A DNA stretch of 64,000 bases. Source: Teichococcus vastitatis (GTDB lineage: Bacteria; Pseudomonadota; Alphaproteobacteria; Acetobacterales; Acetobacteraceae). Positions within the stretch are counted from its first letter, which is position 1; every line of letters begins with the position of its first letter. Of the stretch, positions 27,347 through 34,419 are shown piece by piece. The notes under the pieces were generated by a model that was not told the DNA's origin, made no database searches, and worked only from the letters and a program-made list of their open reading frames with translations. The stretch is from contig NZ_QXGS01000006.1 in NCBI RefSeq assembly GCF_003604215.1, positions 1 to 64,000 of the forward strand. Direction: 5' to 3'. A program made the translations under genes and the position numbers.

Positions 27347-28171
27347 ATGCTGAAGCAAGCCCTGCTGGGCGCCGTTCTCGCCGCCGCCTCCTTCGGCGCG
27401 GTGGCGGCGGAGCTGCCCTCCCGCATCGCCTCGCGCGGCGCCATCATCGCCGCCATCGTGCCGAACTATCCGCCGCTGGACCTGCGCGACCCGGCCACCG
27501 GCAAGCTGACCGGCTTCGACGTGGAACTGGGCGAGGCGCTGGCCGCCAAGCTGGGCACCAAGATGCAGTGGCAGGAGACGAGCTTCGACCAGATGGTGGC
27601 CTCGGTGCGCACCGGGCGCGTCGACATCATCCTGTCCGGCATGTCCGACCTGAAGTCGCGCCAGGACACCGCCACCTTCATCGACTACCTGCGCTCCGGC
27701 TCGCAGTTCTTCACCCAGGCCAGCCGGAGCGCGGAGTTCACCACGCCGCAGGCGCTGTGCGGCAAGCGGGTCGGCGCCAGCCGCCGCACCGCGCTGCCGA
27801 ACGATATCAAGGCGTTCAGCGACGCCGAATGCGTGGCCAAGGGCAAGCCGGCGGTGGAATACGTGCCCACCGAAGGCTCCGCCGATGCGCGCACCCAGCT
27901 GCGCCAGGGCCGCATCGACGCGGCGATGCAGGGCGGCGAGACGCTGCCCTACATCATGGGGCTGGAGCCCAACACCTATGCCCCGGTGGGCGAGCCGGTG
28001 CGCTACACGCTGATGGGCATCGCCACCGGCAAGGATGAGACGCAGCTGCAGCAGGCCCTGGCCGAGGGGCTGCGCGGGCTGATGGCCGACGGAACCTACG
28101 CCAAGCTGGCCGAGAAGTGGCAGCTCACGCCGTCCACCCTCACCGAAGTGCAGATTAATGGGGGCGAATGA
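27347..28171 (+). CDS. Amino-acid-type ABC transporter substrate-binding protein (1)
   Basis: A 274-residue periplasmic binding protein of the SBP_bac_3 class, with a signal peptide ending at VAAE. The mature start RIASRGAIIAAIVPNYPPLDL and GKLTGFDVELGEALAAKLG are typical. Cysteines in QALCGKR and DAECVAK probably form a disulfide. It lies 12 nt after the ATPase and overlaps the next gene by 14 nt. A second binding protein of similar size is encoded at 29084, so this transporter may have two ligands or one alternative receptor. Confidence 0.9.
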   Translation: MLKQALLGAVLAAASFGAVAAELPSRIASRGAIIAAIVPNYPPLDLRDPATGKLTGFDVELGEALAAKLGTKMQWQETSFDQMVASVRTGRVDIILSGMSDLKSRQDTATFIDYLRSGSQFFTQASRSAEFTTPQALCGKRVGASRRTALPNDIKAFSDAECVAKGKPAVEYVPTEGSADARTQLRQGRIDAAMQGGETLPYIMGLEPNTYAPVGEPVRYTLMGIATGKDETQLQQALAEGLRGLMADGTYAKLAEKWQLTPSTLTEVQINGGE

Positions 28172-29054
28172 CAACACGCTGAGGGCGGCGCTCGACGCGC
28201 TGCCGCTGCTGCCGGCCAACCGCGCGCCGCTGGCGCCGGAATACCCCTGGCCGGCGGGTCACCAGGCGGCGATGTTCCTGAGCTTCGACGTGGATGCCGA
28301 GAGCGCCTGGACCGCTAAGGACCCGGCCCGCTATGGCGAGCTGGTGACCATGTCCTTCGGCGGCTACGAGGCACGGGTCGGCACGGCGAAGCTGCTGGAG
28401 ATGCTGCGCGGGCTCGGGCTGAAGGCCACCTTCTTCATCACCGGCTGGTCGGTGGAGGCGCATCCGGCGATGTGCGAAGCCATCGTGAGGGACGGACACG
28501 AGGTCGGCCACCACGGCTTCCACCACCTCATGCCGCAGCCCGGCGACCCGATGCTGGTGGAGGAGGTGGACCGCGGCCTGGAGGTGCTGAAGCGGCGGCT
28601 GGGCGTGGTGCCCAAGGGCTACCGCGCCCCGTCCGGCGAGTTCTGCGAGGAGTTGCGCGTCCTGCTGAAGGATCGAGGCCTGCTTTACACATCCTCCTTC
28701 CGCGACGATGTGCGGCCCTACCGCCACCTGCTGGCCGACAACACGCCGGGCCTGGTCGAGCTGCCGGTCACCGCCAGCTACGATGACTGGCTGCTGGGCC
28801 TGTCGCAGCGCTACAGCCGCCACACCCTCCAGTCGCGCGAGGCCGTGCTGTCCATGTGGACGGACGAGCTGGACGAGATCCGCGACTGGGGCGCCATGGT
28901 GACCACCGTGCTGCACCCGCAATGCAGCGGCCGGCCGATGCGCCTCCGGCTGCTGCGCGAGTTCCTGCAGCACGCCCAGGGCTATGGCGATGTGTGGATC
29001 GCCACCGGCGCCGAGATCGCCGCGCATTTCACCGCCTGCGAAGCCGCCGGCTGA
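28158..29054 (+). CDS. Polysaccharide-deacetylase-family (CE4/PuuE-like) hydrolase
   Basis: A 298-residue cytoplasmic NodB-fold protein. The metal/catalytic aspartates are in LSFDVDAES (Asp44, Asp46), the histidines in HHGFHH around 118-123, and the C-terminal base in VLHPQCSGRP. The lack of a signal peptide and the resemblance to the Helicobacter PgdA-like and PuuE allantoinase-like groups suggest hydrolysis of a cyclic imide or ureide rather than chitin or peptidoglycan. The neighbouring carbamoylase supports this. The ATG overlaps the binding-protein gene by 14 nt. Confidence 0.82.
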   Translation: MGANDNTLRAALDALPLLPANRAPLAPEYPWPAGHQAAMFLSFDVDAESAWTAKDPARYGELVTMSFGGYEARVGTAKLLEMLRGLGLKATFFITGWSVEAHPAMCEAIVRDGHEVGHHGFHHLMPQPGDPMLVEEVDRGLEVLKRRLGVVPKGYRAPSGEFCEELRVLLKDRGLLYTSSFRDDVRPYRHLLADNTPGLVELPVTASYDDWLLGLSQRYSRHTLQSREAVLSMWTDELDEIRDWGAMVTTVLHPQCSGRPMRLRLLREFLQHAQGYGDVWIATGAEIAAHFTACEAAG

Positions 29055-29083
29055 GCAGCGCACGAACGGAAAGGGTCGGGTCC

Positions 29084-29914
29084 ATGTTGACGCATTGCCG
29101 CTGCCTCCTCGCCGCCATGCTGGTGCTGGCGCCGGCCCTGTCCATCGCCCAGGACGTCCCGGAGGCGATCCGCCGCCAGGGCTTCCTGCGCGTCGGCATC
29201 GAGGCGACCTATCCGCCCATGGCCTACAAGGACCCCGCCACCAATGAGCGGCGCGGGCTGAACGTCGACCTGGTCACCGCGATCGGGCAGGAGCTGGCGC
29301 TGGAGATCCGCTGGGAGGAGATGGCCTTCGCCCAGCTGATCCCGGCCATCACCACGGACCGGGTGGATTTCTCCGGCTCCTCCATGACCGACCTGCCGGC
29401 GCGGCGGGAGAAGCTGAGCTTCGTCGACTACGTCTCCACCGGCGCACAGGTGTTCACCACGGCGGCGCAGCAGAAGGGCGCGATGCGGCCGGCGGATTTC
29501 TGCGGCCGCTCGCTGGCCACGCCGCGCACCACCAACTACTTCCCGCAGGCCCAGGCCTGGAGCGAGGCACATTGCGTGGCCGCCGGCCGGGCGCCGATCC
29601 GGGTGATCGGCACCGAGGGCGCGGCGGCGGCCCGCGCCGACCTGCAGCAGGGCCGCGCGGACGGCGCCATCCTCGGCGCCGAATACGTGGTGTTCCTGCA
29701 GCAGCAGAACCCGGGCACCTTCGTGGCCATCGGCGAGCCGATCTCGCGCAACCTGTCCGGCATGGCCTTCGCCCGGGACAAGACGGCGCTGCGGGACGCG
29801 GTGGCCGGCGCGCTGTCGCGCATGGTGGCGGATGGCCGCTACGCCGCCATCCTGGCGAGGCACGGGCTGGACAGGCAGGCGCTGCCCGCCATCACCATCG
29901 ACGCCGGCGAATAA
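29084..29914 (+). CDS. Amino-acid-type ABC transporter substrate-binding protein (2)
   Basis: A 276-residue SBP_bac_3-type protein with a signal peptide (LLAAMLVLAPALSIAQ). It is a paralogue of the protein at 27347 (shared FLRVGIEATYPPMAYKDP, DFCGR, ATPRTTNYFPQA layout and Cys pair). The ATG at 29084 follows GGAAAGGG. It is 29 nt after the deacetylase gene. No dedicated permease accompanies it, so it probably uses the permease and ATPase upstream. Confidence 0.88.
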   Translation: MLTHCRCLLAAMLVLAPALSIAQDVPEAIRRQGFLRVGIEATYPPMAYKDPATNERRGLNVDLVTAIGQELALEIRWEEMAFAQLIPAITTDRVDFSGSSMTDLPARREKLSFVDYVSTGAQVFTTAAQQKGAMRPADFCGRSLATPRTTNYFPQAQAWSEAHCVAAGRAPIRVIGTEGAAAARADLQQGRADGAILGAEYVVFLQQQNPGTFVAIGEPISRNLSGMAFARDKTALRDAVAGALSRMVADGRYAAILARHGLDRQALPAITIDAGE

Positions 29915-29998
29915 CGCCCGGCCGCGGCCTCCGGGAAGCACCGCCCTGCACCACCGCCATCTGAAATCGGCGGCGGCCCGCCTGAGAAGGATGCAGCC

Positions 29999-31381
29999 AT
30001 GACCGGACAGCCCACCACCGCGATCTTCGGCAGCTACGTGCTGGCCGAGCAGGACGGCCGCCAGGTCGTGCTGCGCGATCGCTGGGTGATCACCGAGGGT
30101 GACCGCATCGCCGCCATCGCCACCGGCCAGCCGAAGGCCGACATCGTGCTGGACGCACCCGGCCGCTTCGTGCTGCCCGGGCTGCTGAACCTGCACAACC
30201 ACTGCTTCTCCGAGGCGGTGGCGCGCACCCACACCGAGGACGGGGCGGGCCGCAAGAGCAATGGCAGCATCGTCTACACGGTGCTGCTGCCGCTGACCAA
30301 GAAGGGCCTCGACATCTTCACCGCCGACGAACGCATGGCGGTGGCCCGGATGGGCGTGCTGCAACTGCTGAAGGGCGGCGCCACCACGGTCATGGAGCCG
30401 TTCCGCAACGGCCTCGGCGAGATGTTCGATGCCGCCTTGGAGATGGGGCTGCGCTTCTACGGCGCGCCCTACCTGTTCTCCACCGCCGATGCCAGGGCGG
30501 ACGCGTCCGGGCAGGTAGCGTATCGCGGCGATGACGGCGCGGCCGACCTCGAAGCCTGGGACGCGCTGCAGGCCCGGTGGGACGGAGCGGCGAATGGCCG
30601 CATCCGGCTGGCGATGAGCCCGCACGCCACCGACACCTGCGGCCCCGACCTGCTGCGCGCCTGCGCCGCCCGTGCGCGGGCGCTGGGCGTGCCGCTCACC
30701 ACCCATCTGGCGCAGAGCCAGCAGGAAGTGGACACCATCGGCCGGCGCCACGGCGGCCGCAGCCCGGCGGAATATCTCGACTGGCTCGGCGTCCTGGGCC
30801 CCGATCTGCTGGCGGCGCACTGCATCGCCAGTTCGGATTCCGACCTGGCGCTGATGGCGGCGCGCGGCGCGACGGTGCTGAACTGCCCGCGCGTCTTCGC
30901 CCGCGCCGGCACCACCGCCGCCTTCGGCCGCTTCGCGGAGGCGGGGCTGCGCACCGCCATCGGCACCGATGGCTACAACATGGACCTGCTGGGCGAGGTC
31001 AACGCCGCGGCCATGATCAGCAAGATCGCCGCCGGCCGCCCCGACGTGGCCGGCGCGCCGGAACTGATCGGCGCCGTGACGCGGCAGGCGGCGCGGGCGA
31101 TCGGGCGCGACGATCTGGGCGTGGTCGCCGCCGGCGCGAAGGCCGACCTGACGGTGGTGGACCTGACGCATCCGCACCTGCAGCCGCTGCACGACCCGGT
31201 GCGGGCGCTGGTCTGGCTGGCCAACCGCGCCAACATCGATGGCGTGATGGTGGATGGCCGGCTGCTGGTCCAGAACGGCCATTACCTGGCGGGCGATGAA
31301 CAGGCCATCACCCGCGCGGGCACCGCCGCCATCGAGAAGCTGTGGGCGCTGCCGGAGGCGCAGGCGGCCTTCAACAGCTGA
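29999..31381 (+). CDS. Metal-dependent amidohydrolase (chlorohydrolase/deaminase family)
   Basis: A 460-residue amidohydrolase of the AtzA/SsnA/8-oxoguanine-deaminase type. Metal ligands are seen at His66 and His68 (NLHNH), in LTTHLAQSQQE, in AAHCIASS and in the IGTDGYNMD aspartate. The N- and C-terminal beta sandwich is present (GSYVLAEQDG, VMVDGRLLVQNG). It likely deaminates or dechlorinates a heterocycle or opens a cyclic amide, in line with the carbamoylase and deacetylase-like enzymes. Its last 100 nt overlap the 3' end of the convergent GGDEF-EAL gene. Confidence 0.88.
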   Translation: MTGQPTTAIFGSYVLAEQDGRQVVLRDRWVITEGDRIAAIATGQPKADIVLDAPGRFVLPGLLNLHNHCFSEAVARTHTEDGAGRKSNGSIVYTVLLPLTKKGLDIFTADERMAVARMGVLQLLKGGATTVMEPFRNGLGEMFDAALEMGLRFYGAPYLFSTADARADASGQVAYRGDDGAADLEAWDALQARWDGAANGRIRLAMSPHATDTCGPDLLRACAARARALGVPLTTHLAQSQQEVDTIGRRHGGRSPAEYLDWLGVLGPDLLAAHCIASSDSDLALMAARGATVLNCPRVFARAGTTAAFGRFAEAGLRTAIGTDGYNMDLLGEVNAAAMISKIAAGRPDVAGAPELIGAVTRQAARAIGRDDLGVVAAGAKADLTVVDLTHPHLQPLHDPVRALVWLANRANIDGVMVDGRLLVQNGHYLAGDEQAITRAGTAAIEKLWALPEAQAAFNS

Positions 31382-32850
31382 GTGTTGCGGGCGGGGCGGC
31401 CCAGCAGGAAGCCCTGCACCTCGTCGCAGCCTTCGGAGCGGAGGAGGCGAAGCTGCTCCTCGGTTTCCACGCCTTCCGCCAGGATCGTCATGCGCAGGGC
31501 CCGGCCGATGCTGACCACGGCGCGCACGATCTCCAGGCTGCTGCGTTCCTGCGCCAGGCCGCTGATGAAGGAACGGTCGATCTTGATCTTGGTGAAGGGA
31601 AAGCGCTGCAGGTAGCTCAGCGACGAGTAGCCGGTTCCGAAATCATCCATCGAGATCCCGACACCGAGGGCGCGAAGCTGATGCAGGGTGCCGAGCGTGG
31701 CCTCGGTGTCCTGCAGCAGCATGGATTCCGTGACTTCCAGCTCCAGGCGGCTGGCCGGCAGGCCCGATGCCGCCAGGGCGTGCCGCACCGCCCCGACCAG
31801 CGTGCCGCCCTGGAACTGCACCGGCGACAGGTTGACCGCGACCTTGATGGACGAGGCCCAGCCCGCCGCATCCGCGCAGGACCGCTCCAGCACCCAGGCG
31901 CCGATCTGCCGGATGAGGCCGGTTTCCTCGGCCAGCGGGATGAACTCGCCCGGGGGCACCATGCCCCGGCCCGGACGGTGCCAGCGCAGCAGGGCCTCGA
32001 ACCCCGTGGTGGCACCGTGCCCCGCATCCACCAGGGGCTGGTACATCAGCTCGAACTCCGATCGGGCCAGCGCGCCGCGCAGATCGGCCTCCAGGGCGCG
32101 GCGGGCCTGCAGCTCGGCATCCATCTCGGGATGAAACAGCTTCCACCCGCCGCGGCCGCCCGCCTTGGCGCCGTACAAGGCGATGGCAGCGTTCTGCAGC
32201 AGCCTGTCGGGGCAGCCGGCCTCCTCATCGGCCAGCGCGATGCCGATGCTGGCGCCCACCACCAGGACATGGCCGCGGATCTGCAGCGGAGGCCGCAGGG
32301 CCTGCAGCACGCGATCCGCCAGCCCGGCCGCCGCGCGGCGCTGCCCGACCGCCGGCCGCAGGATGGCGAATTCGTCGCCGCCCAGCCGGGCCACGATGTC
32401 GCTGTTGTGGCCGCAGTCCCGCAGCCGCTGGCCAACCGCCTTCAGCACCTCGTCGCCCGCGGCATAGCCGAGCATGTCGTTGATGGCCTTGAAGCCGTCG
32501 AGCGCGATGGCGAGAACCGCCGGGGTGCCGCCGCCTCCCGCCTGTTGCAGGCTGCTCTCCAGGTGCTCGCGGAACATGCGCCGGTTGTGCAGACCGGTCA
32601 GCACGTCGCGCTGGGCCAGTTCCAGGGCATGGCGCCGCTCGGCTTCCAGCTCCGCGGTCCGCTCCCGCACCCGCTGCTCCAGCTCGGCGTTCAGCTCGGT
32701 GAGGCGGCAGTTCAGCGCATAGAGTTCGAGGCTCTTCTGTTCGAGAAGGCTTTCGGCTTCTTCCCGCGCGCTGACCTGGCGCGCCAGGCGCCGCTCCAGC
32801 CGCTGCACGCGGCCGGCCGTCGCGTCGCCGGCTTCAGCGGTGCGGAGCAT
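31282..32850 (-). CDS. GGDEF-EAL bifunctional cyclic-di-GMP enzyme
   Basis: A 522-residue cytoplasmic protein. An N-terminal coiled coil (about 15-80) leads to GGDEF (157-161, intact LGGDEFAI) and EAL (285-287, GFEALLRW, with DDFGTGYSSL and KIDRSF). Both domains keep their signature residues. The inhibitory RxxD site before GGDEF reads HNSD, so product inhibition is probably lost. There is no input domain of its own, so the sensor is likely the H-NOX protein whose gene overlaps by 17 nt. The start is uncertain: ATG 32850 begins the coiled coil, while 32898 adds 16 unlikely residues. The 3' 100 nt overlap the convergent amidohydrolase gene. Confidence 0.88.
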   Translation of the reverse strand: MLRTAEAGDATAGRVQRLERRLARQVSAREEAESLLEQKSLELYALNCRLTELNAELEQRVRERTAELEAERRHALELAQRDVLTGLHNRRMFREHLESSLQQAGGGGTPAVLAIALDGFKAINDMLGYAAGDEVLKAVGQRLRDCGHNSDIVARLGGDEFAILRPAVGQRRAAAGLADRVLQALRPPLQIRGHVLVVGASIGIALADEEAGCPDRLLQNAAIALYGAKAGGRGGWKLFHPEMDAELQARRALEADLRGALARSEFELMYQPLVDAGHGATTGFEALLRWHRPGRGMVPPGEFIPLAEETGLIRQIGAWVLERSCADAAGWASSIKVAVNLSPVQFQGGTLVGAVRHALAASGLPASRLELEVTESMLLQDTEATLGTLHQLRALGVGISMDDFGTGYSSLSYLQRFPFTKIKIDRSFISGLAQERSSLEIVRAVVSIGRALRMTILAEGVETEEQLRLLRSEGCDEVQGFLLGRPARNTQLLKAACASGSAHSFSMAAVPARVMACSSPAR

Positions 32851-33400
32851 CGGGGTTGTCGCGCAGGTCGATGGTGATGCGGGTATAGGCGCCGCCATCC
32901 CCTTCCGCAGGCTCGCAGGCGATGGCCACGCGCTGGCCCAGATGCGCGGCGGCGCCCTTGATCACGCCGACGGCCAGCGCCGAGAGCGGCTTGCAGCTGT
33001 GGTAGCCGAGCACCAGCCGTTGCCCCGAGCGCTGCTCCGTCATGAAGGACGGCAGTTCGGCGTCGGGATACAGCTTGCGGACCTCGGTTTCGTGGAAGTC
33101 GTTGATGCCTTCCAGGATGTCGAACAGGCCACGCTGGCGGGAGAAGAATTGCGGCGCGTAATGCACCCAGCGCTCGAAGCAATGGGTGCCGAAGGCGTCG
33201 AGCAGCTCCGGCAGCGGCGTGCCGGTCAGCCGGCTGCAGGCCACCACCAGCGCCACCATCTCGGGGAAGGGATAGCTGCCGACGCTGGTGTAGCCGCCAT
33301 CATGCGGCAGATCCGCCGCCTCGATGACGTCATCCACCATGTCGGCCCCGTGCCGGGCCTCGACGTGGCGGAAAAACTCCGTGAAAACGAGCCCCTTCAT
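32834..33400 (-). CDS. H-NOX haem nitric-oxide-binding sensor protein
   Basis: A 188-residue haem sensor. MKGLVFTEFFRHVE is the standard H-NOX start and His103 (INDFHETEV) the proximal haem ligand. The propionate-binding YxSxR motif appears as Tyr133-His-Ser135-Cys-Lys137, with Lys in place of Arg. It should sense NO, and possibly oxygen or redox state, and control the GGDEF-EAL enzyme encoded by the overlapping downstream gene, as in other H-NOX/cyclic-di-GMP pairs. It is divergent from the oxaloacetate decarboxylase gene. Confidence 0.9.
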   Translation of the reverse strand: MKGLVFTEFFRHVEARHGADMVDDVIEAADLPHDGGYTSVGSYPFPEMVALVVACSRLTGTPLPELLDAFGTHCFERWVHYAPQFFSRQRGLFDILEGINDFHETEVRKLYPDAELPSFMTEQRSGQRLVLGYHSCKPLSALAVGVIKGAAAHLGQRVAIACEPAEGDGGAYTRITIDLRDNPDAPHR

Positions 33401-33450
33401 GGTGCGCCTGCCCTGCTGTTGCCGCAGATTGCGCCGAATGCCTTAAGCGA

Positions 33451-33461
33451 CTCGTAACGAG
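33451..33461. promoter_or_regulatory. Small palindrome in the H-NOX / decarboxylase divergent region
   Basis: CTCGTAACGAG is an 11-nt perfect dyad (5+1+5) in the 152-nt gap between the two divergent genes, 50 nt from the H-NOX start. A TTAAG-like AT-rich step lies just before it. It is a candidate operator only. Confidence 0.3.
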
Positions 33462-33552
33462 GGTGCCGGGCCCACGGGCCGGAACAACGGGGCCGCGCGT
33501 CACGCGCCGCGTGCGGCCGCAAGGCGCCCCGCAACCCAGGAGCCGTTCTTCC

Positions 33553-34326
33553 ATGCCAGCCAGCCTGTCCGCCCGCCGCGCCCGCTTCCGGGCCGTGCTG
33601 CAAGGCCCCGATTGCCGGCACCCGGCCTCGGTGTTCGACCCGCTCTCGGCCCGTATCGCCGAGGATCTGGGCTTCGAGCTGGGCATGGTGGCCGGCTCCA
33701 CCGCCTCGCTGGCCGTGCTGGGCGCGCCGGACCTCGTGGTGCTGACGTTGAGCGAACTGGCCGAGCAGGTGCGGCGCATGGCGCGCGCCAGCGCCCTGCC
33801 GCTGCTGGTGGATGCCGATCACGGCTACGGCAACGCCCTGTCGGTGATGCGCACGGTGCAGGAGCTGGAGGGGGCCGGAGCGGCCGGGCTGACCATCGAG
33901 GACACCGCCCTGCCGGCCCCGTTCGGCGGCCAAGGCGGCGCCGCCCTGCTGCCGCTGGAGGAAGGGCTGGGCAAGCTGCGCGCCGCGATGGCGGCCCGCC
34001 AGGACCCGTCCCTGGTGATCGCCGCGCGCACCGGCGCCTTCGCGCTGGAGCCCGAGGCGGCCGCGCTGGCGCGGGTGCGCGCGTATTCCGAGGCCGGGGC
34101 CGACGCGGTGTTCCTGACCGGCATCACCCGGCTGGAGCCGCTGCGGGCGGTGCGCGACGCCACGGCGCTGCCGGTGCTGGGCTTCTTCGGCGCGCTGGAT
34201 GCGGCGGCGCTGGGTGCGCTTGGCGTCCGGGTGGCGCTGCAGGGACACCAGCCGATGCTGGCGGCGATCGGCGCGGTGCGCGACACGCTGGCGGCGCTGC
34301 GCGCCGGCACGCCCCCGCCGCGCTGA
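33553..34326 (+). CDS. Oxaloacetate decarboxylase, isocitrate lyase/PEP mutase family (3' end frameshifted)
   Basis: A 257-residue TIM-barrel protein close to Pseudomonas PA4872 oxaloacetate decarboxylase. It has ASVFDPLSARIAEDLGFE, the metal motif DADHGYGNALSVMRTV, GLTIEDTALPAPFGG and IAARTGAF. It should convert oxaloacetate to pyruvate and CO2 with Mg. The reading frame stops at 34326, but a neighbouring frame continues LSQPEEALLRQVTRAGDYEEA to a stop at 34406, matching the family's C-terminal helix. One missing C in the CCCCC run (34313-34317) explains this. The protein as read lacks about 27 C-terminal residues. ATG 33553 follows AGGAG by 9 nt. Confidence 0.87.
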   Translation: MPASLSARRARFRAVLQGPDCRHPASVFDPLSARIAEDLGFELGMVAGSTASLAVLGAPDLVVLTLSELAEQVRRMARASALPLLVDADHGYGNALSVMRTVQELEGAGAAGLTIEDTALPAPFGGQGGAALLPLEEGLGKLRAAMAARQDPSLVIAARTGAFALEPEAAALARVRAYSEAGADAVFLTGITRLEPLRAVRDATALPVLGFFGALDAAALGALGVRVALQGHQPMLAAIGAVRDTLAALRAGTPPPR

Positions 34327-34406
34327 GCCAGCCGGAGGAGGCGCTGCTGCGCCAGGTCACCCGGGCCGGGGATTACGAGGAAGCGGCGCGCCGCTTCCTC
34401 CGGTGA
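34327..34406 (+). pseudogene. Out-of-frame C-terminal segment of the oxaloacetate decarboxylase
   Basis: In the frame that enters this stretch from 34318, the sequence reads ALSQPEEALLRQVTRAGDYE and onward to RRFLR and TGA (34404-34406), like the closing helix of PA4872-type enzymes. It is cut off from the main frame by the presumed single-base loss in the C-run before it. Confidence 0.6.
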
Positions 34407-34419
34407 GGGGCGGCGCCGG

